Assembly: GCF_023218175.1 (NCBI RefSeq)
Contig: NZ_JALPTH010000002.1
Location: 1-64,000, forward strand
Direction: 5' to 3'
DNA length: 64,000 nt
Source: Streptomyces lichenis
Lineage (GTDB): Bacteria; Actinomycetota; Actinomycetes; Streptomycetales; Streptomycetaceae
The position numbers and the translations under genes are program-made. Of this stretch, positions 9,426 through 16,486 are shown one piece after another. The notes beneath the pieces were generated by a model, which had not been told where the DNA came from, made no database searches, and was given only the letters and a program-made list of their open reading frames with translations. Every line of letters begins with the position of its first letter. Position 1 is the first letter of the stretch.

Positions 9426-9444
9426 TTAGGTAAGCCTTGCCTTA
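9426..9444 (-). promoter_or_regulatory. Putative iron box (DmdR1/IdeR operator)
   Basis: On the minus strand the 19 bases read TAAGGCAAGGCTTACCTAA, matching the actinobacterial iron-box consensus TTAGGTTAGGCTAACCTAA at 15 of 19 positions, including the intact right half AGGCTnACCTAA. It lies 87 bases upstream of the carrier-protein start, with AT-richer promoter-like sequence just before it. DmdR/IdeR-type repressors bind such sites with Fe2+, so the operon is expected to be induced by iron limitation. Confidence 0.65.
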
Positions 9445-9560
9445 CATACCAAGTCCTGGTCAAAAGCAAGTCAGTTAATCCCCGCGCACGACCCCGCACC
9501 CGGAAAAGCGACCACCGCACCCAGAGCTTCCGCAGGGGCGACCGCGCCCGGAAAACGACC

Positions 9561-9598
9561 GCGGCCCGCCCCCGGGGTCATCCCGGGGACGGGCCGCA
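9561..9598. terminator. GC-rich stem-loop terminator
   Basis: An inverted repeat GCGGCCCGCCCCCGGGG / TCCCGGGGACGGGCCGC with a very short loop sits 51 bases after the acyl-CoA dehydrogenase stop. It separates that gene from the promoter region of the carrier-protein operon. No T-run follows, as is usual in Streptomyces. Confidence 0.6.
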
Positions 9599-9648
9599 GC
9601 CGAACACCTGCTCTATTCCACCTCAGCCGACTCGGCCGACCGCTCCGG

Positions 9649-11475
9649 TCAGAAGGCCGCCTCGTCCAGCTCCATCAGCGAGTTGTCGACCGACTCGGCG
9701 ATCAGCCGCTCGGTGGAGACGTTCGGCAGGACGTTGGCCGCGAAGAACTTCGCCGCCGCGATCTTGCCCTGGTAGAAGGCACGGTCCTTGGCGGACGCGG
9801 TCTCCAGCTTCTCGGCGGCCACGGCCGCCCCCCGCAGCAGCAGGTAGCCGACGACCACGTCACCCGAGGCCAGCAGCAGCCGGGAGGTGTTGAGGCCGAC
9901 CTTGTAGATGTTCTTGACGTCCTCGCCGGTGGCGGTGAGGTCGGTCAGCATCTGGCCGACGATCGCCTCCAGGTCCACGGCCGCCTTGGCCAGCGAGTCG
10001 CGGGCCGGAGCCAGCTCCTCGCCACCGGTGCCGAGCGCCAGGAACTTCTTGATCTCCTCGGCCAGCGCGTTCAGCGAGGCGCCCTGGTCGCGGACGATCT
10101 TGCGGAAGAAGAAGTCCTGGCCCTGGATGGCCGTGGTGCCCTCGTAGAGGGTGTCGATCTTGGCGTCCCGGATGTACTGCTCGACCGGGTACTCCTGGAG
10201 GTACCCGGAGCCGCCGAAGGTCTGGAGCGACTGGGCCAGCTGCTCGTACGACTTCTCCGAGCCGTACCCCTTCACGATGGGCAGCAGCAGGTCGTTCAGG
10301 CCGACCAGCGCCTTCGCGTCCTCCCCGGCGGACTCCTTGGCGGCGATCTCGTCCTGCACGGCGGCCGTGTAGAGGACGAGGGCGCGCATGCCCTCCGCGT
10401 ACGCCTTCTGCGTCATCAGCGAGCGGCGCACGTCCGGGTGGTGGGTGATGGTGACCTTGGGCGCGGTCTTGTCCATGAAGTTCGCCAGGTCGGGGCCCTG
10501 CACGCGCTCCTTGGCGTACTCCAGGGCGTTGAGGTAGCCCGTGGAGAGGGTGGCGATCGCCTTCGTGCCGACCATCATCCGGGCGAACTCGATGATCCGG
10601 AACATCTGCCGGATGCCCTCGTGCTTGTCACCGATCAGCCAGCCCTTGGCCGGGTGGCGGTCGCCGAAGGTCATCTCGCAGGTGTTGGAGGCCTTGAGGC
10701 CCATCTTGTGCTCGACGTTGGTGGCGTAGACGCCGTTGCGCTCGCCCAGCTCGCCGGTCTCCCAGTCGAAGTGGTACTTCGGGACGAGGAAGAGCGACAG
10801 GCCCTTGGTGCCCGGACCGGCACCCTCGGGGCGGGCCAGCACGTAGTGGAGGATGTTCTCCGACATGTCGTGCTCACCGGAGGTGATGAAGCGCTTCACG
10901 CCCTCGATGTGCCAGGAGCCGTCCTCCTGCCGCACGGCCTTGGTCCGCCCGGCGCCCACGTCCGAGCCGGCGTCCGGCTCGGTCAGCACCATGGTGGAGC
11001 CCCACTGCTTCTCCACGGCGATCGCGGCGATCTTCTTCTGGACCTCGTTGCCCTCCTCGAAGAGGATGCCCGCGAAGGCCGGGCCGGAGGAGTACATCCA
11101 GACCGCCGGGTTCGAGCCGAGGATCAGCTCCGCGTACGCCCAGATCAGCGAGCGCGGGGAGGTGGTGCCGCCGATCTCCTCGGGCAGCCCGAGCCGCCAG
11201 TACTCGGAGTCCATGAACGCCTGGTACGACTTCTTGAAGGAGGCCGGCACCGGGGCGGTGTTGGTCTCCGGGTCGAAGACCGGCGGGTTGCGGTCGGCGT
11301 CCGCGAACGACTCGGCGAAGTCGTTCTCCGCGAGGCGCGCCAGCTCGTCCAGGACGCTCTTGGCGGTCTCGACGTCCATCTCCTCGAACGGACCGGTGCC
11401 GTACACCTTGTCGCGGCCGAGGACCTCGAAGAGGTTGAACTCGATGTCGCGAAGATTCGACTTGTAGTGCCCCAT
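9649..11475 (-). CDS. Acyl-CoA dehydrogenase (long, C-terminal-extended FadE type)
   Basis: A 608-residue flavoprotein of the acyl-CoA dehydrogenase family that introduces an alpha-beta double bond into acyl-CoA. FAD and substrate motifs include [13 protein letters not shown] and FITSGEHDM in the middle domain; the [16 protein letters not shown] block holds the catalytic-base glutamate. The extra C-terminal domain of about 130 residues places it with the ~600-residue group related to DmdC and broad-range FadE enzymes. ATG 11475 has CGGAG upstream. It is a single-gene unit with a possible operator at 11560-11571. Substrate chain length is unknown. Confidence 0.93.
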   Translation of the reverse strand: MGHYKSNLRDIEFNLFEVLGRDKVYGTGPFEEMDVETAKSVLDELARLAENDFAESFADADRNPPVFDPETNTAPVPASFKKSYQAFMDSEYWRLGLPEEIGGTTSPRSLIWAYAELILGSNPAVWMYSSGPAFAGILFEEGNEVQKKIAAIAVEKQWGSTMVLTEPDAGSDVGAGRTKAVRQEDGSWHIEGVKRFITSGEHDMSENILHYVLARPEGAGPGTKGLSLFLVPKYHFDWETGELGERNGVYATNVEHKMGLKASNTCEMTFGDRHPAKGWLIGDKHEGIRQMFRIIEFARMMVGTKAIATLSTGYLNALEYAKERVQGPDLANFMDKTAPKVTITHHPDVRRSLMTQKAYAEGMRALVLYTAAVQDEIAAKESAGEDAKALVGLNDLLLPIVKGYGSEKSYEQLAQSLQTFGGSGYLQEYPVEQYIRDAKIDTLYEGTTAIQGQDFFFRKIVRDQGASLNALAEEIKKFLALGTGGEELAPARDSLAKAAVDLEAIVGQMLTDLTATGEDVKNIYKVGLNTSRLLLASGDVVVGYLLLRGAAVAAEKLETASAKDRAFYQGKIAAAKFFAANVLPNVSTERLIAESVDNSLMELDEAAF

Positions 11476-11559
11476 GGCGAAGGCTCCGTAAGGCTCGGGG
11501 AGGCGGTTTCGGCGCCTCGTACACGCTGTCCACGTACCAGGCAGTAGCTACGATGATGC

Positions 11560-11571
11560 TACCCGTCGGTA
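11560..11571. promoter_or_regulatory. Imperfect inverted repeat upstream of the acyl-CoA dehydrogenase
   Basis: TACCCGTCGGTA (minus strand TACCGACGGGTA) lies about 85 bases upstream of the dehydrogenase start within AT-richer sequence. TACC...GGTA repeats are common TetR-family operators of fatty-acid catabolism genes. This is a motif-level guess only. Confidence 0.35.
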
Positions 11572-11702
11572 ATAAGAGCAACCCCTATGGGGCGATCCGT
11601 GACGAGCCCCGCACCACCACCCGCACCGCCCGGTGAATATTCCCCAACCCCCTGCGCGGAAGGTCCCCGCTCGCTCACACTGAGTACAGGAGGTGCCGCA
11701 CC

Positions 11703-12092
11703 ATGTCCCGTTTCAAGATCAGCTGCCCCGCCCGGATCATCTTCCGCGACGACGAGATGCGGATGATGGCCGCCCTCGACGGCGGCTTCCAGCTTGAGCA
11801 GCTTCTGTACTGCACGCTGGAGGCCGGGCACACCAGCCTCCACCACACGATCGCCCAGGGAGTGGCCGGCACCGAGACCACCCCGCCGTGGAGCCTGCAC
11901 GCCCGCTGGGGCGACAACCCGCACGGCCCCGAGCGCGAACTGGTCCGCCTGGACGACTGCCCCGTGACCTCCCTGCCGGGCAGCGTCCAGTCCGAGTCCT
12001 GCTGGCTCCAGAAGGACCATGAAGGCCGCCACGCCTACGAGTTCGGGCCGCTCGCCGAGCGCCGCCGGCGCGAGTCGGCGCTACGGGGCTGA
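11703..12092 (+). CDS. Hypothetical protein
   Basis: A 129-residue protein starting MSRFKISCPARIIF with an excellent AGGAGG ribosome binding site nine bases upstream, so it is translated. It contains LLYCTLEAGHTSLHHT and a later SESCWLQKDHEGRHAYEFGP, with scattered Cys and His but no convincing metal motif. No membrane helix or signal peptide is seen. I do not recognise the family. It is convergent with the GNAT gene and stands alone. Confidence 0.75.
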   Translation: MSRFKISCPARIIFRDDEMRMMAALDGGFQLEQLLYCTLEAGHTSLHHTIAQGVAGTETTPPWSLHARWGDNPHGPERELVRLDDCPVTSLPGSVQSESCWLQKDHEGRHAYEFGPLAERRRRESALRG

Positions 12093-12096
12093 CTCC

Positions 12097-12669
12097 TCAG
12101 CGCAGGTCGAGCCGCATCAGCACCCGGGGGTGCCCGGCCAGCACCGAGGTGGTGTCGGCGGCGTGGACGAACCCGGCGCGCTCGAAGTTCTTCCGGATCC
12201 CCGCGTACGCCATCGTCAGGTCGATCCGGTCGCCCCCGCTGTCGATCGGGTACGCCTCCACCACCGGCGCCCCGCGCTCCCGGGCGAACTCGACCGCCCC
12301 CGCGATCAGCGCGTGCGAGATCCCCTTCCTCCGGTGACCGGGGCGCACCCGCACACACCACAGCGACCAGACCGGCAGCTCGTCCACGCGCGGGATCACC
12401 CGGCTGCGCGCGAACGCGGTGTCCGCCCGCGGCGCCACCGCCGCCCAGCCGACCGGCTCCTCCCCCTCGTACGCGAGCACCCCCGGCGGGACCTCGGCCC
12501 GGCACAGCCCGGCCACGTACTCCCCCCGGGCCGGTCCACGAAGCTCGTTGTTGAGCTTGGACGGGAGCCGGTAGCTCAGGCACCAGCAGACGGTGGCCCC
12601 CGGCGACTTCGGCCCCACCAGGGCCCGAACGTCCTCGAAGGCCGACGCGGGGCGAACCTCGATGGTCAT
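12097..12669 (-). CDS. GNAT family N-acetyltransferase
   Basis: A 190-residue acetyltransferase. The acetyl-CoA pyrophosphate loop is VRVRPGHRRKGISHALIAGAVEFARERGAPVVEAYP (R/Q-x-x-G-x-G/A type), preceded by the WSLWCV beta strand. The N-terminal CWCLSYRLPSKLNNELR stretch is typical of a Streptomyces GNAT subgroup of unknown substrate. ATG 12669 lacks a strong ribosome binding site; a GTG two codons upstream is possible. It is separated from the lasso cluster by about 3.5 kb and five genes, so no link is assumed. Confidence 0.85.
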   Translation of the reverse strand: MTIEVRPASAFEDVRALVGPKSPGATVCWCLSYRLPSKLNNELRGPARGEYVAGLCRAEVPPGVLAYEGEEPVGWAAVAPRADTAFARSRVIPRVDELPVWSLWCVRVRPGHRRKGISHALIAGAVEFARERGAPVVEAYPIDSGGDRIDLTMAYAGIRKNFERAGFVHAADTTSVLAGHPRVLMRLDLR

Positions 12670-12697
12670 GGACACCACGATGTCACGCCCCGCCCGC

Positions 12698-13114
12698 CTA
12701 GTCCTGACGGCAGACGCCCACGGACTCCGGCCGGAACACCGGCCCGGGCCGCACGGCCGGCAGCTCGCACCAGACCGTCTTGCGCCCCGGCCCCGGCACC
12801 ACCCCCCACCGCAGCGCCACCGCGTCCAGCAGCGCCAGCCCCCGCCCGCCCTCGTCATCCGGGTCGGCGGAGCGCAGTGTGGGCAGGGCGCGCGGATCCG
12901 GGTCCGTCACCTGGACATGCACCAGGCCGTTGGCCGAGGTGATCAGCACGGTGACCGGGGTGCCCTCCCCCACATGCGTGATCACATTGGCCAGCAGCTC
13001 GCTCACGCACAGCTCCACCTCGGGACAGGGCTCCCCCAGGTGCTCCCGCACCGCCCGCCGCAGCTCGGGCACCTCCTTCGCCACGGCGAGCAGCGAGGCC
13101 GTGAACACGCTCAC
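12698..13114 (-). CDS. ATP-binding (HATPase, RsbW-like) regulatory protein
   Basis: A 138-residue protein with a GHKL ATPase fold: N box ELCVSELLANVITHVG, then VTDPDPRALPTLRSADPDDEGGRGLALLDAVALRWG containing the G-rich lid. Such stand-alone domains act as anti-sigma factors or kinases in Streptomyces and are frequently found beside XRE/DUF397 pairs. GTG start at 13114 overlaps the stop of the upstream small gene by four bases (GTGA), so the two are translationally coupled. Confidence 0.85.
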   Translation of the reverse strand: MSVFTASLLAVAKEVPELRRAVREHLGEPCPEVELCVSELLANVITHVGEGTPVTVLITSANGLVHVQVTDPDPRALPTLRSADPDDEGGRGLALLDAVALRWGVVPGPGRKTVWCELPAVRPGPVFRPESVGVCRQD

Positions 13115-13323
13115 CGCCCGCCCTTCGCCCGCAGCACGTCCACCAGCGCGCGGGCGGTCGCCAGGTTGCAGTTGCCGAGGATGACCAGCGGCGGGTGCCC
13201 GAAGTCCCGCCCCAGGGAGGGCAGTTTGATCCCGTGCTCGGCGAGGACGGCCCGCAGGTCGTCCACGGTCTCCCGGGCGACGAGGTCGGGGTCGGGGGTG
13301 TGGGTGTGGGGGTGGTCGGTCAT
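13111..13323 (-). CDS. Small hypothetical protein of a WhiJ-like locus
   Basis: A 70-residue protein, MTDHPHTHTPDPDLVARETV at the N-terminus and LVILGNCNLATARALVDVLRAKGGR at the C-terminus. It overlaps the ATP-binding protein by four bases and is divergent from the XRE regulator. Small proteins of this kind accompany the ATP-binding/XRE/DUF397 genes of abaA/whiJ-like loci in Streptomyces. Function is unknown; the ordered C-terminal helix suggests a protein partner. Confidence 0.65.
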   Translation of the reverse strand: MTDHPHTHTPDPDLVARETVDDLRAVLAEHGIKLPSLGRDFGHPPLVILGNCNLATARALVDVLRAKGGR

Positions 13324-13449
13324 GGGGATGGCCTGCCTTTCGCGCTACTCGCCGCCTTCTGTGACGAACTGGTCACACAGTGGCGCGATGACCACTACCG
13401 TGGAAGAGGTTTCGGCTACTCGGCAACGGGCGTTGAAAGGCGGGCAACC

Positions 13450-14328
13450 ATGGCCGCGCGCAAGAAGAAAGACGACGTCATCACCGTCTCCAAGCTGTAC
13501 GGCAAGGAGTTGCGCCACAAACGCAACGAAGCCGGGCTGACGCTGGAGCAGTTGGCGGAGGACAGCTTCTACGGACTGGGCTTCATCAGCGAGATCGAAC
13601 GCGGCAACCGCTCCATGCCGAAGGATCTCGCCGGGCATGTGGACCGGGTCCTCAAGACCGACGGCTACTTCCTCCGGAACTGCGAGGACGTCCGCAAGGC
13701 CCGGCTCAACGGCCACGCCGACTACTTCGAGACGGTGCTGGAGGCGGAGAAGCGGGCGCTGACCATCGACCAGTGGTCGCAGGCAGTATTCCCGGGCCTG
13801 CTCCAGACCGAGCCGTACATCCGGGCACTGTTCAAAACGGACCGTCCTCTAGAACTCCCGGAGGAGACCGAGCAGAAGATCGCCGGTCGGCTGGCGCGCG
13901 CCGAGCTCTTCCTGAAGGACCCGATCAAGCCGGAGTACTGGATCGTGCTCCATGAGAGCGCGCTGCGGATGTCAGTACTGCCGCCCGGCCTGATGGCCGA
14001 GCAGTGTGAGCATGTCGCGGAGCTGGTGCGGTCGGGCCGAATCACTCTCCAGGTGATGCCGTGGAGCGAAGGTGTCCACCCTCTGATGATGGGCAACGTC
14101 ATCGTGCTGACGTTCGCTGACGAACCACCGCTGGTCTACATCGAGTCGCAATACGCCGGTCAAACCGTGGACGATCCGGCGGTCGTGAAGAAGTACCGCA
14201 GGTCGTACGATCGGCTGCGGGCCGCCGCCCTCTCACCGGAGGCGTCCCTCGCCCTGATCGAGCAAGCTGCGGAGGACTGGCGTAATGGCTCACACAGCAC
14301 CGGATTTGAGCACCGCGGTCTGGCATAA
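13450..14328 (+). CDS. XRE-family regulator with DUF5753 domain (WhiJ-like)
   Basis: A 292-residue regulator. Residues about 16-70 form a helix-turn-helix (KRNEAGLTLEQLAEDSFYGLGFISEIERGNRSMP). Residues about 95-275 match the DUF5753 domain (ALTIDQWSQAVFPGLLQTEPYIRALF, later GRITLQVMPWSEGVHPLMMGNVIVL). WhiJ-type proteins repress development or antibiotic genes and are antagonised by a small DUF397 partner. ATG 13450 is chosen because the helix-turn-helix starts soon after. The stop overlaps the DUF397 gene by 44 bases. Confidence 0.9.
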   Translation: MAARKKKDDVITVSKLYGKELRHKRNEAGLTLEQLAEDSFYGLGFISEIERGNRSMPKDLAGHVDRVLKTDGYFLRNCEDVRKARLNGHADYFETVLEAEKRALTIDQWSQAVFPGLLQTEPYIRALFKTDRPLELPEETEQKIAGRLARAELFLKDPIKPEYWIVLHESALRMSVLPPGLMAEQCEHVAELVRSGRITLQVMPWSEGVHPLMMGNVIVLTFADEPPLVYIESQYAGQTVDDPAVVKKYRRSYDRLRAAALSPEASLALIEQAAEDWRNGSHSTGFEHRGLA

Positions 14329-14578
14329 GAGCAGCTACAGCAACACTGACGGTGGCGACTGTGTCGAGGTGGCCCGCCACTTCCCCGGTGCCGCCCACTG
14401 GCGTAAGAGCTCCTACAGCAACACCGACGGCGGCAACTGTGTCGAGGTCGCCGACAACGTCCCCGGCCTCGTCCCCGTCCGCGACTCCAAGGTCACCGAG
14501 GGCCCCGTCCTCCTCCTCGCGTCCACCGCCTGGGCGCCCTTCGTCTCCGCGGTGAAGGGCGGCGGGCTGCGCGGCTGA
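14285..14578 (+). CDS. DUF397 protein with an internally duplicated motif
   Basis: A 97-residue partner of the XRE regulator. DUF397 proteins normally carry one W-K-SSYS-GG-CVEVA block; this one carries two almost identical copies, WHKSSYSNTDGGDCVEVA (residues 13-30) and WRKSSYSNTDGGNCVEVA (39-56), followed by the usual VPVRDSKVTEGPVLLLASTAWAPFV. The DNA copies are also near-identical, so the duplication is recent. The gene begins inside the XRE gene with a 44-base overlap, implying coupled expression. Confidence 0.9.
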   Translation: MAHTAPDLSTAVWHKSSYSNTDGGDCVEVARHFPGAAHWRKSSYSNTDGGNCVEVADNVPGLVPVRDSKVTEGPVLLLASTAWAPFVSAVKGGGLRG

Positions 14579-14594
14579 GCCCGGCCCCATAGTG

Positions 14595-15980
14595 TCAACT
14601 CGGCCGGAGTGCCGCACGGATACGGCCTCGGCTGCCGGCAGCGGCGGTGCCGGCCGGGGCCGCGGCCAGTTCGGTGTCCAGTTCCCGTAGGCGGTCGCTC
14701 ACGCGGGTGGAGTGCACCTCGCCCATGAGGGCGAGGGCCGTGGTGGTCGCGGTGTCGGCGGCATCCGTCTGCCCGGCCCGGACATGAGCGCGGGCCAGGG
14801 CGATGTGGTCGAAAGCGCGGCTGCGGACCCGCTCGGCCGGCCGGTGTGCGGTGCCCTGGGTGATCAGGTCGATGGCGCGCGCCGAGCGTGCGGGTACACA
14901 CTCGGCGGCGATGAACTCGCACACCCCGGCGGTGACGTGGAACTCGGCGGTGTCGAACCAGGCGGCCCAGCTCGGGGCCGGGTCGTCGCCCTCGCCCATC
15001 AGCGCGTGCTCGGCGGCGGCGGTGGCGCGTTCCATCCCGCCGATGTCGCCCAGGACGGCGTGGCAGCGGGCTTCCAGGGAGGCCAGCAGGGCGCGTAGTC
15101 GTCCGGGAGGCAGCTTGCGGGTGCCGTACTGGGCGGCTTGGACGAGGTCGAGGGCGTCGTGGGCGTGCCCCAGGTGATTGGCCTGGCGGGCGAGGCAGTT
15201 CAGCAGATGCCCGCCGATGCCGGTGCCGTCGGAGCCGGCCTGGTGGGCGGCCCGCAGTCCGAGGAGGAGGTAGCGCTGGGCGTCGTCGTGGACGCCGGCG
15301 TCATGGGTCATCCACCCGGCGACACTGGCGAGTTCGGCGATGGCCGCGAACAGAGCGCGGCCGGTCTCCTCGGTGTAGGTGGCGGTGGCGGCGAGGTGGG
15401 TGACGTGCTGGAGCTGGCCGACGACGGCGAGCCGGGACAGGGCGCCCCCGTGCTCGTTGTCGAGGAGGCGGAAGGCGGCGGTGGTCGCCTGGATACGGCT
15501 GACGTCGGACCGGCCGACGCGGGCGCCGGGCCGTACGGGCTCGGGCAGGGGTTCACCGTCGGGCAGGCGCAGCCAGGGTTGCACGGCCTCCACCAGCGCC
15601 GGGCCGGTCAGCAGGCGGGAGAGGGAGGGCGGGCGGGTGTCGGTCACGGCATCGCTCCGGGTGGTGGCGAGTAGGGCGGCGACGACCGCGCGAGCCGACC
15701 ACCCCTCTGCGCCCGGGCGCGGCGGGCCGGCGGCGAAGCCGAGATCGGCCGGGGTCAGCCGACGGCCGCACAACCGTGTCAAAGCCTCGGCGAGGAACGC
15801 GGGCACCGGCGGGCGGGGCTTCTCCGCATGGTTGATCCACCGCGAGAGGCGGGAGCTGTCCGGCTGGACGTCATACCGTCCGTGGGCGGCTGCGACACGA
15901 GCGACCTCCGCGGCGATGTGGCTGTAGCTGGCCTGGGATAACCGCACCCAGTGCGCCAGCTGGTCATTCGGCTGCGACAC
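14595..15980 (-). CDS. NsdA-like helical-repeat transcriptional regulator
   Basis: A 461-residue protein whose N-terminus (LSQASYSHIAAEVARVAAAH ... SSRLSRWINH) forms the DNA-binding-like region seen in Streptomyces NsdA-type negative regulators, followed by TPR-like helices over residues about 150-440. NsdA homologues affect sporulation and antibiotic production. GTG 15980 is preferred because GGAGG lies six bases upstream. It is divergent from the lasso cluster, with about 260 bases between; control of that cluster is possible but not shown. Confidence 0.75.
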   Translation of the reverse strand: MSQPNDQLAHWVRLSQASYSHIAAEVARVAAAHGRYDVQPDSSRLSRWINHAEKPRPPVPAFLAEALTRLCGRRLTPADLGFAAGPPRPGAEGWSARAVVAALLATTRSDAVTDTRPPSLSRLLTGPALVEAVQPWLRLPDGEPLPEPVRPGARVGRSDVSRIQATTAAFRLLDNEHGGALSRLAVVGQLQHVTHLAATATYTEETGRALFAAIAELASVAGWMTHDAGVHDDAQRYLLLGLRAAHQAGSDGTGIGGHLLNCLARQANHLGHAHDALDLVQAAQYGTRKLPPGRLRALLASLEARCHAVLGDIGGMERATAAAEHALMGEGDDPAPSWAAWFDTAEFHVTAGVCEFIAAECVPARSARAIDLITQGTAHRPAERVRSRAFDHIALARAHVRAGQTDAADTATTTALALMGEVHSTRVSDRLRELDTELAAAPAGTAAAGSRGRIRAALRPS

Positions 15981-16241
15981 CGTGTTCCTCCAGCTCAGAG
16001 ATGATGAAGGCGTGGTGCGGTCCAAGGCTGTGCGCTGACCTCAAGGGTACGAGGCGAGGAGCTGGCCCGGTGCGGTTCAGCCGTGGTTCGCAGCGACTCG
16101 CAGCGCTCCCGCAGCGAAAGGAGGTCCGGCCGAGCGCAGCAAACCGCCCCGGTATCGCCGTGGAGACGCCGCGCCGGCGGGCGCTGGACTGGGAGCAGCC
16201 CGGCCGCCACTGCGCCGGAACCCTCCAGGGAGGTCACCCCC

Positions 16242-16382
16242 ATGCAGGACACCCAGAGCAGCCAGACCGCCGACGCGGAGCCGACCGGCTTCGACCTGAA
16301 CGTCCACTCGGTGGACGCGGCCACCCTCGGCTCGCAGAACTACAACGACTCCGACAAGGACCGGTACTTCGAGGGCATGTGA
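16242..16382 (+). CDS. Lasso peptide precursor (A gene)
   Basis: A 46-residue peptide with AGGGAGG seven bases upstream. The predicted leader is residues 1-29 ending in DAATL, with threonine at the conserved penultimate position. The predicted core is residues 30-46, GSQNYNDSDKDRYFEGM. Gly1 and Asp9 would form a nine-residue macrolactam (Asp7 would give a seven-residue ring); K10-D11-R12 start the loop and Y13-F14 are candidate bulky plugs. The usual YxxP leader motif is absent; EPTGFDLNV occupies that region. Cyclase, RRE, protease and ABC genes follow in order. Confidence 0.88.
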   Translation: MQDTQSSQTADAEPTGFDLNVHSVDAATLGSQNYNDSDKDRYFEGM

Positions 16383-16398
16383 CCCTCCCGATCCACCA

Positions 16399-16449
16399 CC
16401 GGGGCCCGGCCCGCGGGAGGCATCGACCGTCCCGCGCACCGGGCCCCGG
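16399..16449 (+). terminator. Strong stem-loop between lasso precursor and cyclase
   Basis: Two 20-base arms (16399-16418 and 16430-16449) pair at 18 of 20 positions around an 11-base loop. The stem begins 17 bases after the precursor stop. It probably acts as a partial terminator or RNA stabiliser, giving more precursor mRNA than enzyme mRNA. Confidence 0.65.
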
Positions 16450-16486
16450 CTCGCCTACCGCGTCGACCGATGAGGGGAGAGCACTG

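Noticed and set aside
12097..12669. GNAT gene as the missing lasso acetyltransferase
   Set aside because: It is 3.5 kb away, on the other strand, and separated from the lasso genes by five regulatory genes. No evidence links it to the precursor.
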